From Roseomonas gilardii (GTDB taxonomy: Bacteria; Pseudomonadota; Alphaproteobacteria; Acetobacterales; Acetobacteraceae): 64,000 nt of DNA. A model generated the notes under the pieces. That model searched no databases, was not told the origin of the DNA, and saw only the letters and a program-made list of their open reading frames with translations. Position 1 is the first letter of the stretch. The number at the start of each line of letters is the position of its first letter. Of the stretch, positions 52,617 to 61,380 are shown one piece after another. The stretch is from positions 4,054,501-4,118,500 of the forward strand of contig NZ_CP015583.1 of assembly GCF_001941945.1 (NCBI RefSeq), given 5' to 3'. Both the position numbers and the translations under genes were made by a program.

Positions 52617-53590
52617 ACCATGCCATCCGCATCCATGAATATGGCGGCCCCGAGAAGATGCTCTGGGAAGAGGTCCCGCTGCCCGCGCCCAAGCCCGGCG
52701 AGGCGCTGGTGCGCCACACCGCCGTCGGGCTGAACTATATCGACGTCTATTTCCGCACCGGCCTCTACAAGGCGCCCAGCCTGCCGGCGGTGATCGGCAT
52801 GGAGGCCGCGGGCGTGGTCGAGGCGGTGGGCGAAGGCGTGACCGAGGTGGCCCCCGGCGACCGCGTCGCCTATGGCACCGGCCCGATCGGCGCCTATTCC
52901 GAGGCCCGCGTGGTGCGGGCCGACCTGCTGGTGAAGCTGCCGCCGGCGATCGCGGACGAGACCGCCGCGGCGATGATGCTCCAGGGCATGACGGCGCAAT
53001 ACCTGCTGCACCGGACCTTCCCGGTGAAGGCCGGGCAGACCATCCTGGTCCATGCCGCGGCGGGCGGGGTCGGGCTGATCCTCTGCCAATGGGCCAAGGC
53101 CCTGGGCTGCACCGTGATCGGCACGGTCAGCACGCCGGAAAAGGCCGAGCTCGCCCGGGGGCATGGCGCGTCGCACGTGATCCTGCCGGGCGAGGACCTG
53201 CCGCAGCGGGTGAAGGAGATCACCGGCGGTGCGATGCTGCCGGTCGTCTATGACAGCGTCGGCAAGGACACCTTCATGGCCTCGCTGGACTGCCTGGCGC
53301 CGCTCGGCACCATGGTCACCTACGGCAATGCCTCCGGCCCCGTGCCGCCGGTCGATCCCGGCCTGCTGGCGGCCAAGGGTTCGCTCTTCCTGACGCGGCC
53401 GACGCTGGCGACCTACACCGCCAAGCGGGCCGATATGGTGGCCAGCGCGGAAAGCCTCTTCGGCGCGGTGGAAACCGGCAAGGTCGAGATCGTGGTGAAC
53501 CAGCACTGGCCGCTGCACGACGCGGCAGAGGCGCATCGCGCGCTGGAAGCCCGCCGCACCATGGGAAGCACCGTCTTCATTCCCGGCTGA
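52613..53590 (+). CDS. qorA: NADPH:quinone oxidoreductase
   Basis: A 325-residue MDR-superfamily enzyme without the zinc ligands. GLNYIDVYFRTGLYKAPSLPAVIGMEAAGVVEAVGEGV is the quinone oxidoreductase signature and VHAAAGGVGLILCQWAKALG the NADPH motif; the C-terminal NQHWPLHDAAEAHRALEARRTMGS is diagnostic for QOR. It reduces quinones by one or two electrons. It is ATGA-coupled to ogt. In this window it may add to quinone detoxification. Confidence 0.94.
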   Translation: MNHAIRIHEYGGPEKMLWEEVPLPAPKPGEALVRHTAVGLNYIDVYFRTGLYKAPSLPAVIGMEAAGVVEAVGEGVTEVAPGDRVAYGTGPIGAYSEARVVRADLLVKLPPAIADETAAAMMLQGMTAQYLLHRTFPVKAGQTILVHAAAGGVGLILCQWAKALGCTVIGTVSTPEKAELARGHGASHVILPGEDLPQRVKEITGGAMLPVVYDSVGKDTFMASLDCLAPLGTMVTYGNASGPVPPVDPGLLAAKGSLFLTRPTLATYTAKRADMVASAESLFGAVETGKVEIVVNQHWPLHDAAEAHRALEARRTMGSTVFIPG

Positions 53591-53598
53591 GCGCCGGA

Positions 53599-53623
53599 CC
53601 CGGCCCCCGGGTCAAGGGCCGGG
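53599..53623. terminator. hairpin between qorA and the NFU gene
   Basis: An 8-bp stem (CCCGGCCC/GGGCCGGG) with a 9-nt loop in a 44-bp convergent spacer. It has no U-tract. Confidence 0.45.
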
Positions 53624-53634
53624 ACGGGGGTGGG

Positions 53635-54201
53635 TCAGGCCTCGACCTGCTCCACCGCCACGACCTCCGGCACATAGTGCCGCAGCATCGTCTCGACGCC
53701 GTGCTTCAGCGTGGCGCGGGAGGATGGGCAGCCGGAGCACGCGCCCTGCATGTGCAGGCGCACGATGCCGTCGCGGAAGCCGCGGAACACGATGTCGCCG
53801 CCATCGCCGGCCACCGCCGGACGGACGCGGGTGTCCAGCAGTTCCTTGATCTGGGCCACCACCTCGGCATCGGCGGGGTCGGTGTCCTCCTCCTCGATGG
53901 CCTCGGCGGGCTCGCCGGCCAGGATCGGGCGGCCGGCCATCAGGTGCTCCATCAGCGCGCCCAGCACCTGCGGGCGCAGGCTCTGCCAGTCGGTGTCCTC
54001 GTCCTTGGTGACGGTCACGAAATCGGCGCCGAGGAAGACCCGCGCCACGCCCTCCAGCCGGAAGAGCCGCTCCGCCAGCGGGGAACGGGCCGCCTGCTCC
54101 GCATCGGGGAAGTCGGCGGTGCCCCGCGCGCCCATCACATCCTGCCCCGGCAGGAACTTCAGCGTGGCGGGATTGGGGGTGGATTCGGTCTCGATGAACA
54201 T
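53635..54201 (-). CDS. NFU-type Fe-S cluster scaffold protein
   Basis: A 188-residue protein with two parts: an N-terminal Nfu_N domain (MFIETESTPNPATLKFLPGQ, ARVFLGADFVTVTKDEDTDW) and a C-terminal NifU domain (RPAVAGDGGDIVFRGFRDGIVRLHMQGACSGCPSS) with the cluster ligands Cys155 and Cys158. This is the standard alphaproteobacterial/mitochondrial NFU1 layout. It transfers [4Fe-4S] clusters to late targets. Confidence 0.95.
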   Translation of the reverse strand: MFIETESTPNPATLKFLPGQDVMGARGTADFPDAEQAARSPLAERLFRLEGVARVFLGADFVTVTKDEDTDWQSLRPQVLGALMEHLMAGRPILAGEPAEAIEEEDTDPADAEVVAQIKELLDTRVRPAVAGDGGDIVFRGFRDGIVRLHMQGACSGCPSSRATLKHGVETMLRHYVPEVVAVEQVEA

Positions 54202-54314
54202 GGCGGCGGATTCCCTTCGCGCGGCATGTGGTCCCGTCCGCCGCCCGGTGCAACATGGATTCTCCGCGGATCGGATCGGCCATGCAGGGCGGGGGTTGCT
54301 TCGCGGCGGCAGGC

Positions 54315-54342
54315 CCCGGGGCGAGGCTTCGCCTCCCCCGGG
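54315..54342 (-). terminator. hairpin downstream of the SBP_bac_5 gene
   Basis: A 12-bp stem with one bulge (CCCGGGGCGAGGC/GCCTCCCCCGGG) just past the stop of the binding-protein gene. Confidence 0.5.
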
Positions 54343-54356
54343 CAGCGCCGTCCGGC

Positions 54357-55955
54357 CTATTTCTTCTCGACGTTCCAGAAGGTCAGCACCGGCCCCGGCA
54401 CGAAGCCGCTGACATTGCTGCGCCGGGCATAGGGCTGGTCGAACTGGCCGAGCAGCCGGTAGGGCTGCACCTCCGTCAGGCGCCTGTGCAGGGCGACCAC
54501 CGCCTTCTGCTGCGCCTCCGGCCCGATCGCCTCGACATAGGCGTTGCGCAGCCGCTCGGCCTCCGCGTCGCAGGGCCAGCCGGCCCAGGCGCGGTCGCAG
54601 GCCATGTTCGTGCCGATATTGGTGATCGGCGACTGCATGGTGGCGGCGGAGGCGAAGGTGACGAAGAGGTTCCAGCCGCCCTGGTCCGGCGGGTCCTTCT
54701 TCGGCTGGCGGGAGGTCACGGTGCCCCAGTCCTGGAACTGCACATCCACGTTCATGCCGCCTTCCTTGAGGTTGGCGGCGGCGACCTCGGCCATGCGGCC
54801 GATGGCGGGAATGTCGTTGGTGGTGATCAGCACCACCTTCTCGCCCTTGTAGCCGGCCTCGGCCAGGAGCTGCTTGGCCCGGGCGACGTTCGGCTTGGCA
54901 TAGGCCTCGGAACCGGCCTCCGTGCCGTTCGGGCTGCCGCAGACGAAATAGCTGCCGCAGGTCTTCCACCACTTCTCGTCGCCCACCCCGGCGGCCAGCG
55001 CGTCCTCCTGGTTCACCAGATAGGCCATGGCCAGCCGCGCCCGCGGATCGTTGAAGGGCGGGAAGAGATGGTTGGGCCGCAGCATCGCCTGGTTGGTGGT
55101 GTACTTGTCCACCACGATGCCCCGTGCGCCCTGGAGCATCGGCAGCAGGTCCTGCGCCGGCTGCTCCCAGACATCGATCTCGCCTGTCTGGAGCGCCGAG
55201 GCCGCCGTGGCCGGGTCGGGCATGATGTGCCACTCGACGCGGTCCACCTTCACCACCCGGCCGCCGGCGAGGCCGTCGGGCGGCTCGGCGCGGGGGACGT
55301 AGTCCGGGTTGCGGTCATAGACGACCAGCGCGCCCGGCCGCCAGGCCTCCTTGTTGAAGCGGAAGGGGCCGGAGCCGATGGCGGTGGTGACCGGCGTGGT
55401 GGGGTCGGTCTTCGCATCCGCTTCCCGCATGATCGCGGGGATCTGCCCGACCGCCGAGCCCAGCATGAAGGGCACGCTGCCGGTCGGCTTGTTCAGCTTC
55501 AGCGTGAAGCTGCGATCGTCCACCACATCCAGCGAGGCGGTGTACTCGCGCAGCTTGGCGCCCGCCGTGTCGCGCGTCATCCAGCGGTTCAGCGAGGCCA
55601 CCACGTCGCGCGAGGTCACCGGCTGCCCATCGTGGAACTTCAGCCCGTCGCGGAGATGGAAGCTCCAGGTCAGGTTGTCCGCCGAGGTCTCGAACCGGTC
55701 CACCATCTGCGGCTTCGGCTGGAGCTGCGAATCCCAGGAGAAGAGCGTCTCGTAGATCATCGTCCCGTGGATGCGGGTGATGAGGATCGAGGCCACCACC
55801 GGGTCCAGCGTGCGCAGGTCGGCATGCGGCGCCACGCGCAGCACCTTGTCGGGCGCCGGTTGGCTGCCCCCGGTCTGGGCATGAGTGGGGAATGCCAGGG
55901 AAAGGGCCAGGGGCGCTGCGGCCATCAAGGCGGCGGCGCGACGGGAAAGGGTCAT
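54357..55955 (-). CDS. ABC transporter substrate-binding protein (SBP_bac_5, peptide/nickel type)
   Basis: A 532-residue periplasmic protein of the DppA/OppA class. A signal peptide (LSRRAAALMAAAPLALSLAFPTHAQ) precedes VLRVAPHADLRTLDPV. GLKFHDGQPVTSRDVVASLNRW, IGSGPFRF and ARLAMAYLVNQEDAL are the family blocks. No permease or ATPase genes are adjacent, so it is an orphan. It is divergent from the ssuA-like gene. The ligand could be a peptide, a sulfur compound or glutathione-like; nothing in the sequence decides. Confidence 0.92.
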   Translation of the reverse strand: MTLSRRAAALMAAAPLALSLAFPTHAQTGGSQPAPDKVLRVAPHADLRTLDPVVASILITRIHGTMIYETLFSWDSQLQPKPQMVDRFETSADNLTWSFHLRDGLKFHDGQPVTSRDVVASLNRWMTRDTAGAKLREYTASLDVVDDRSFTLKLNKPTGSVPFMLGSAVGQIPAIMREADAKTDPTTPVTTAIGSGPFRFNKEAWRPGALVVYDRNPDYVPRAEPPDGLAGGRVVKVDRVEWHIMPDPATAASALQTGEIDVWEQPAQDLLPMLQGARGIVVDKYTTNQAMLRPNHLFPPFNDPRARLAMAYLVNQEDALAAGVGDEKWWKTCGSYFVCGSPNGTEAGSEAYAKPNVARAKQLLAEAGYKGEKVVLITTNDIPAIGRMAEVAAANLKEGGMNVDVQFQDWGTVTSRQPKKDPPDQGGWNLFVTFASAATMQSPITNIGTNMACDRAWAGWPCDAEAERLRNAYVEAIGPEAQQKAVVALHRRLTEVQPYRLLGQFDQPYARRSNVSGFVPGPVLTFWNVEKK

Positions 55956-56077
55956 CGGCGGAGTCCAGAAGGTTCTTCCAGCGGCACGAGTGCATCACCC
56001 GTCCGCCTCCCTGTCCATGACCCCGCAGCCATCCGTCACAAAGCAAGGAGATGTTTATTCTCCCCGCCATCAGAATA

Positions 56078-56105
56078 TTGCACGAACAAACTACGTTCAT
56101 AAAAT
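56078..56105 (+). promoter_or_regulatory. promoter of the ssuA-ssuD operon with internal dyad
   Basis: TTGCAC (56078-56083), a 16-bp spacer and TAAAAT (56100-56105) form a good sigma-70-type promoter inside an unusually AT-rich patch. The spacer contains the dyad GAAC-N7-GTTC (56084-56098), a possible repressor site. The leader would be about 80 nt. Confidence 0.6.
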
Positions 56106-56193
56106 TGACCAACGTTCGATCGTCGTGCTTCATCGGCAGCCAAGAAACGGGTGCGACACGATCGCCACCCTGGCCTTCCGATGGGGTTCCGCC

Positions 56194-57147
56194 ATGCCGC
56201 CAACACGCCGCCACATGCTTCTGTCGCTGGCCGCCCTCGGCTGCGCCAGCCTGCCGCGCGGCGTCCAGGCCGCGCCGCCCGCCGAATTCCATATCGGCTA
56301 CCAGAAGATCGGCCTCCTCGTCGTCGCGCGGCAACAGCGCCTGATCGAACAGCGTCTGGCCGAGCCGGCGATCCCCGTCACCTGGTCCGAATTCGCCGCC
56401 GGGCCGCCGCTGCTGGAAGCGCTGAACGCCGGCAGCATCGACTTCGGCTATACCGGCGACGCGCCGCCGATCTTCGCGCAATCCGCCGGGGCCGAGCTGG
56501 TCTACGTCGCCGCCACCCCGCCCAGCGGCACCGGCGAGGCCATCATCGTCCGGGACGCCTCGCCGATCCGCTCGCTCGCCGACCTGCGCGGCCGCCGCGT
56601 CGGCTTCACCCGCGGCTCCAGCGCGCACAACCTGACCGTCGCGGCGCTGGAGAAGGCCGGGCTCGCCTATGGCGACATCACGCCCGTGCTGCTGAGCCCG
56701 GCGGATGCCGCCGCCGCCTTCGGGCGCGGCGACATCGACGCCTGGACGATCTGGGACCCCTTCCTGGCCCTGGCACAGGCGCGCGAGACGGTGCGCGTCC
56801 TGGCCACGGCGCCGGAGATCGCACCGACCAACTCCTTCCTGCTCGCCCGCCGCGCCTTCGCCGAACGGCATCCGGAGGTGATCGTGCAGGCGTTGGCGGG
56901 GCTGCGGCAGGCGGCCGCCTGGGCAGAGGCCAACCGGGACAGGGTCGCCGCCACGCTCTCCGAGATCACGGGCGTCGAGATCGGCGCCCAGACCGTGGCC
57001 GCCGCCCGCACCGATTTCGGCATCCTGCCGCTCAGCGACGACATCGTCGCGCACCAGCAGGCCACCGCCGACCGCTTCCTGAAGCTCGGCCTGATCCGCC
57101 GCCCCGTGCGGGTGCGCGAGGCCGTCTGGACCCCGCCCCGCACCTGA
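56194..57147 (+). CDS. ssuA: sulfonate-type ABC transporter substrate-binding protein
   Basis: A 317-residue periplasmic protein from the ATG at 56194. Signal peptide: [22 protein letters not shown]. The body carries [55 protein letters not shown] and [15 protein letters not shown], the hallmark blocks of SsuA. It captures alkanesulfonates. The next gene is ssuD, 39 bp downstream, but ssuB and ssuC are absent, so it needs a permease from elsewhere. A longer open frame upstream lies before the signal peptide and is excluded. Confidence 0.93.
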   Translation: MPPTRRHMLLSLAALGCASLPRGVQAAPPAEFHIGYQKIGLLVVARQQRLIEQRLAEPAIPVTWSEFAAGPPLLEALNAGSIDFGYTGDAPPIFAQSAGAELVYVAATPPSGTGEAIIVRDASPIRSLADLRGRRVGFTRGSSAHNLTVAALEKAGLAYGDITPVLLSPADAAAAFGRGDIDAWTIWDPFLALAQARETVRVLATAPEIAPTNSFLLARRAFAERHPEVIVQALAGLRQAAAWAEANRDRVAATLSEITGVEIGAQTVAAARTDFGILPLSDDIVAHQQATADRFLKLGLIRRPVRVREAVWTPPRT

Positions 57148-57185
57148 ACCCGTGCCTGAACCGGCCCTTTCGACGAGCATCCCGC

Positions 57186-58343
57186 ATGACCGACACCCCG
57201 ATCCGCTTCTTCTGGTTCATCCCCACTCATGGCGACGGGCGCTATCTCGGCTCCGAGGACCAGCAGCGCCCGCCCGAGTTCCGCTATTTCCGCGAGGTCG
57301 CCCAGGCCGTGGACCGGCTGGGCTACGAGGGTGTGCTGCTGCCCACCGGCCAGAACTGCGAGGACAGCTGGATCACCGCCGCCGGCCTCGCCCCGGCCAC
57401 GGAGCGGCTGAAGTTCCTCGTCGCCCTGCGCCCCGGCGTCACCACCCCGGCCTTCGCCGCGCGCCAGACCGCGGCGCTGGACCGGCTGACCGACGGGCGC
57501 CTGCTGCTCAACGTCGTGGTCGGCGGCAATCCGCGCGAGCTGGCGGCGGATGGCGTCTTCCTGCCGCATGACGAACGCTATGCCCAGGCCGCCGAGTTCC
57601 TGCGCATCTGGCGCGGGCTGCTGTCCAGCGAGCGGGTGAACCATGACAGCCGGTACTTCCGCATGGAGGACGGCCATCTGGACCTGACCGCCCTGCAGGA
57701 GCCGCATCCGCCGCTCTGGTTCGGCGGCTCCTCCGAGGCCGGGCAGGACCTCGCGGCCGAGCAGGTCGAGACCTATCTCACCTGGGGCGAGCCGGTGGCC
57801 CAGGTGGCGGAGAAGGTGGAGGCCGTCCGCCGCCGCGCCGCGCTGCGCGGCCGCCGGGTCCGCTTCGGCATCCGCCTGCACTTCATCGTGCGCGAGACCG
57901 AGGAGGAGGCCTGGAAGGCGGCGGAGACGCTGATCTCCCGCGTGTCCGACAAGGCCATCGAGGTGGCGCAGCAGCGCTTCCTGAAGGAGATGGACAGCGT
58001 CGGCCAGCGCCGCATGGCCGAACTCCATGGCGGCCGCCGCGACCGCCTCGTGGTGGCGCCCAACCTCTGGGCCGGCGTCGGCCTGATCCGCGGCGGCGCC
58101 GGCACAGCCCTGGTCGGCACCCCCGCCCAGGTCGCCCAGCGCCTGCGTGAATACCAGCAGGTCGGCATCGAGACGGTGATCGGCTCCGGCTACCCCCATC
58201 TGGAAGAAGCCTACCGCGTCGCCGAACTCCTCTTCCCCGCCCTGGGCATCGAGAACCACCGCCGCCGCCGCAAGCACGCCTCCGTCAGCAGCGAATTCGC
58301 CACCGCCGAGGCCGCCGAACACGCCCGCGCCGCGGCGTCCTGA
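57186..58343 (+). CDS. ssuD: FMNH2-dependent alkanesulfonate monooxygenase
   Basis: A 385-residue luciferase-like flavin monooxygenase. [17 protein letters not shown] at the N-terminus, [53 protein letters not shown] and [15 protein letters not shown], together with the C-terminal [20 protein letters not shown], are SsuD blocks. It breaks C-S bonds of alkanesulfonates, releasing sulfite and an aldehyde. A partner NAD(P)H:FMN reductase (ssuE) is not in the window. Its stop codon is the first base triplet of the inverted tips around element A copy 2. Confidence 0.94.
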   Translation: MTDTPIRFFWFIPTHGDGRYLGSEDQQRPPEFRYFREVAQAVDRLGYEGVLLPTGQNCEDSWITAAGLAPATERLKFLVALRPGVTTPAFAARQTAALDRLTDGRLLLNVVVGGNPRELAADGVFLPHDERYAQAAEFLRIWRGLLSSERVNHDSRYFRMEDGHLDLTALQEPHPPLWFGGSSEAGQDLAAEQVETYLTWGEPVAQVAEKVEAVRRRAALRGRRVRFGIRLHFIVRETEEEAWKAAETLISRVSDKAIEVAQQRFLKEMDSVGQRRMAELHGGRRDRLVVAPNLWAGVGLIRGGAGTALVGTPAQVAQRLREYQQVGIETVIGSGYPHLEEAYRVAELLFPALGIENHRRRRKHASVSSEFATAEAAEHARAAAS

Positions 58344-58576
58344 GAGGATCGGGCCTGGGAACCGGGAGGCTCTGCCTCCCGGGCCCTCCGCTCAGGGGCA
58401 CAGTGTGCCCCCGAGACCCCGCCATGAGCGCTCCGCGAGGAGGGGGATTGGGAAACCGGTCGCTTCTGGTGCAACGGCGGTCGAAGCCCCCTCCTCGCGG
58501 AGCGCTCACAGGGTTCCCAGGAACCAACGTCCCTTGGCGGGGTGTCCAGAGGGGCAGCGCCCCTCTGGCCCCGGCC
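58344..58576. repeat. palindromic element A, copy 2
   Basis: A second copy of the 234-bp element, same orientation as 49575-49808, in the convergent ssuD/5'-nucleotidase spacer. The 22-bp stem is fully conserved (arms 58425-58446 and 58487-58508). The hairpin at about 58390-58415 keeps pairing despite two base-pair swaps. Outer tips TGAGAGGATC (58341-58350) and GATCCTCTCA (58578-58587) form a perfect inverted repeat that includes the stop codons of both flanking genes. Confidence 0.85.
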
Positions 58577-58584
58577 AGATCCTC

Positions 58585-60186
58585 TCAGCTCCCGCGGGCG
58601 AGGCGGCCGTCGATGCCGGGGAGGGGTTTGCCGGCGGAGAGGTAGTCGATCAGGGAATCCTCCATTGGCGCACCGTTGTCGTAGTGTTCCAGGGCCCTGT
58701 CGCGGAAGCTGTCGTAGCCGTCGCCGCCCAGGCGCATGAAGTTGTTGGTGACGATGCGATAGGCCTTCTCGGGGTCGTAGGGCTTGCCGCCGATCTCCAG
58801 GCTCACGATGCGGTCGCCGGGCGGGCGCTGGATGTTCCAGACCACGCGCATCCCGGCCACCTGCGGGAAGCGGCCGATGCTTTCCGGGGCGCGGGACAGT
58901 CCGTTCTCCAGCGCCACCTTGATGTCCGCCCCCTTCAGCGTGGCGGTGGCGAGCGTGTTGTTGAAGGGTAGCATGGCCAGGATGTCGCCCATGGTCACCG
59001 TGCCCTCCACCAGCCCGGTGCGCATGCCGCCGCCATTGGTGATGGCGGCATCGGCCTTGGGCATGGCCGCCAGCATGGCATCGGCCATCAGGTTGCCCAG
59101 GGCGCATTCGCTGGTGCGGCAGCTCTCGTTGCTCAGCGTCGCCGGCATCGTGGTCACCGGCTTGCGGCGCAGCTCCTCCAGCGGCCTGGCATAGGTGGCG
59201 ACGATGGCGGCGACCTCGGGATCGGGGGCCACGTCCGTGGTCAGCTCCCGCATCAGCCCGCGATGCGACAGCACCCGGCCCTCGGGCGAAAGATCGAGGT
59301 CCAGCCGGCCGAGATAGCGGCTGTAGCAGCCCGCCTGCACGATCCGGACGAGACCCGAGGGCCCCTGCTCCATCACCGGGTCCGGCCCCTCCGCCCCTTC
59401 CAACCCATTGGCCAGCAGCGTGTGCGAATGGCCGCCCACGATCAGGTCGATGCCCGCCACGTCGCGCGCCAGCTTGCGGTCGGTTTCCAGGCCGAGATGC
59501 GACAGCACCAGCACGGTGGCGGCACCCTGGTTCCGCAATTGCGCCAGCACCCGCTCCATCGCCGCCGCCGGGTCGCCGAAGCGCACCGTCGGGCCGGCGG
59601 AGGAGGTAACCGCCGTTTCCTGTGTGGTGAGGCCGACCACCGCCACCTTGCGCCCGCCGGCCTCCAGCATCGTCCAGGGGATCACGCGGTCGCGCAGCAC
59701 GGGTTCGTCAGCGAGGTCGAGATTGGCCGAGACCACCGGAAAGGGCAGCCGCTCCAGATAACGCGCGAGATTGGCCGGGCCGTTGTCGAACTCGTGGTTC
59801 CCCAGGGTCATGGCCTGGACGCCGTTGGCCACCTGCACCGCCGCCTCGGCCGCGCCGCGATGGAGGGTGTAGAACAGCGTGCCGGTGAACTCGTCCCCGG
59901 CATCGAGCGTCAGCGGCGCATAGCCATCGGCCGTGGCGGCGGCGCGCGCTTCGCGGATCGCGGTGGCCAGGCGCGCGGCGCCGCCAAAGCAGGTCTTGCC
60001 CTCGCGGCAGGCGGCGCCGCCCGCCACGATCGGGTCGTGGTGCGAGTGGAAATCGTTGAAGTGCACGATGGAGACACGCCCCGTGGGCTCCGCCTGCGCG
60101 CGCCGGATGGCCGGGAGGGCCAGGGCAGGCAGGACCAGCGAGGCGCCGAGCAGGCGGCGTCGGGACAGGGAGACGATGTCGGGCAC
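58585..60186 (-). CDS. periplasmic 5'-nucleotidase/2',3'-cyclic phosphodiesterase family protein
   Basis: A 533-residue UshA-type metallophosphatase from a GTG at 60186, with GGAGG eight bases upstream. A Tat motif (SRRRLLGASL) starts the export signal. Metal-site motifs occur in order: HFNDFHSH, DAGDEFTG, LGNHEFDNG, LSHLG and GGHSH. The C-terminal 5_nucleotid_C domain has NLMADAMLAAMPKADAAITNGGGMRTGL and VTNNFMRLGGDGYDSF. It salvages phosphate and nucleosides from extracellular nucleotides or cyclic nucleotides. Confidence 0.93.
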   Translation of the reverse strand: MPDIVSLSRRRLLGASLVLPALALPAIRRAQAEPTGRVSIVHFNDFHSHHDPIVAGGAACREGKTCFGGAARLATAIREARAAATADGYAPLTLDAGDEFTGTLFYTLHRGAAEAAVQVANGVQAMTLGNHEFDNGPANLARYLERLPFPVVSANLDLADEPVLRDRVIPWTMLEAGGRKVAVVGLTTQETAVTSSAGPTVRFGDPAAAMERVLAQLRNQGAATVLVLSHLGLETDRKLARDVAGIDLIVGGHSHTLLANGLEGAEGPDPVMEQGPSGLVRIVQAGCYSRYLGRLDLDLSPEGRVLSHRGLMRELTTDVAPDPEVAAIVATYARPLEELRRKPVTTMPATLSNESCRTSECALGNLMADAMLAAMPKADAAITNGGGMRTGLVEGTVTMGDILAMLPFNNTLATATLKGADIKVALENGLSRAPESIGRFPQVAGMRVVWNIQRPPGDRIVSLEIGGKPYDPEKAYRIVTNNFMRLGGDGYDSFRDRALEHYDNGAPMEDSLIDYLSAGKPLPGIDGRLARGS

Positions 60187-60398
60187 CGGGGAAGCCTCCA
60201 GGCCGCGAGCCGACGCGGCCGATTTGCCGATCCTTAGCCGAAAACTGGCCACGATTCGAAGGTTGGATCGGCAAGCCACAGGGAACAGGATTCGATCCGG
60301 CTCCCTGTCGACGCGTGTCAACCAGACCGCGCTTCTGGGCTATGGGTTCGGGGCGAGGCCCCGGGCGGAAATGATGGTGCGGGGGTACGAGGAATCGG

Positions 60399-61310
60399 AT
60401 GCAGGTCTATCTGCCGATCGCCGAGATGTCGGTGGATGCGCTTCTGCTGTTGGGAATCGGCGGCGGCGTCGGCTTCCTGTCGGGACTGTTCGGCGTGGGC
60501 GGCGGCTTTCTACTGACGCCGATCCTGATCCTGATCGGCATCCCCTCCTCCGTCGCCGTCGCCTCCGGCGCCAACCAGACGCTGGGCGCCTCCGTCTCCG
60601 GCCTGATCGCGCAGTGGCGGCGCGGCAATGTCGATATCCGCATGGGGCTGGTGCTGCTGGCGGGCGGCCTCACCGGCTCCACGCTCGGCACGCAGCTCTT
60701 CGTGCTGCTGCGCCGGATGGGCCAGGCCGATCTGGTCGTGTCGCTCTTCTACATCGTCGTGCTGGGCTCGGTCGGTGCGCTGATGGTGCGCGAGAGCGTG
60801 CGCGCCATCCTGCGCCGCCGCGCCGGCATCGCGCCGAAGCGGCTGCACCAGCATTCCTGGGCGCATGGCCTGCCGCTCAAGATCCGCTTCCGCAAGTCCC
60901 GCCTCTACATGTCCGCCATCCCGCCCTTCGCCGTGGGGGCAGGCATCGGCCTGCTCTCGGCCATCATGGGCGTGGGCGGCGGGTTCATGCTGGTGCCGGC
61001 GATGATCTACCTTCTCGGCATCCCGACCTCCGTCACCATCGGCACCTCGCTCTTCCAGGTCACCTTCGTCACCGCCAGCGTGACGCTGCTGCAGGCGTTG
61101 CAGACGGGCTCGGTGGATATCGTGCTGACGCTGCTGCTGCTGCTGGGCGGCGTGGCCGGGGCGCAGTTCGGGGCCGCCTGGGGCAACCGGCTGCGGGGCG
61201 AGGAAATGCGCGCCCTGCTGGGCTCCCTGGTTCTGACGGTGGCGCTCAGCCTGCTGTGGGAACTGCTGCGAACCCCCGACAGCCTCTATGCCATCGGCCC
61301 CGTGCGGTGA
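60399..61310 (+). CDS. tauE: sulfite exporter TauE/SafE family protein
   Basis: A 303-residue membrane protein with about eight spans and the duplicated TauE motif: GGGVGFLSGLFGVGGGFLLTPILILIGIP in the first half and IGLLSAIMGVGGGFMLVPAMIYLLGIPTSV in the second. The family exports sulfite or other C2-sulfonate products. It is followed by a TIGR02186 gene, a pairing commonly seen in alphaproteobacteria. The nearby ssuD produces sulfite, which fits a detoxifying role; that link is inferred. Confidence 0.92.
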   Translation: MQVYLPIAEMSVDALLLLGIGGGVGFLSGLFGVGGGFLLTPILILIGIPSSVAVASGANQTLGASVSGLIAQWRRGNVDIRMGLVLLAGGLTGSTLGTQLFVLLRRMGQADLVVSLFYIVVLGSVGALMVRESVRAILRRRAGIAPKRLHQHSWAHGLPLKIRFRKSRLYMSAIPPFAVGAGIGLLSAIMGVGGGFMLVPAMIYLLGIPTSVTIGTSLFQVTFVTASVTLLQALQTGSVDIVLTLLLLLGGVAGAQFGAAWGNRLRGEEMRALLGSLVLTVALSLLWELLRTPDSLYAIGPVR

Positions 61311-61380
61311 GAGCCGCCGGGATGAGGAAGCCAGCCCCGGCGGAAATCCCGGCGACGGACCGGCCGGCAGTGCCCGGGCC

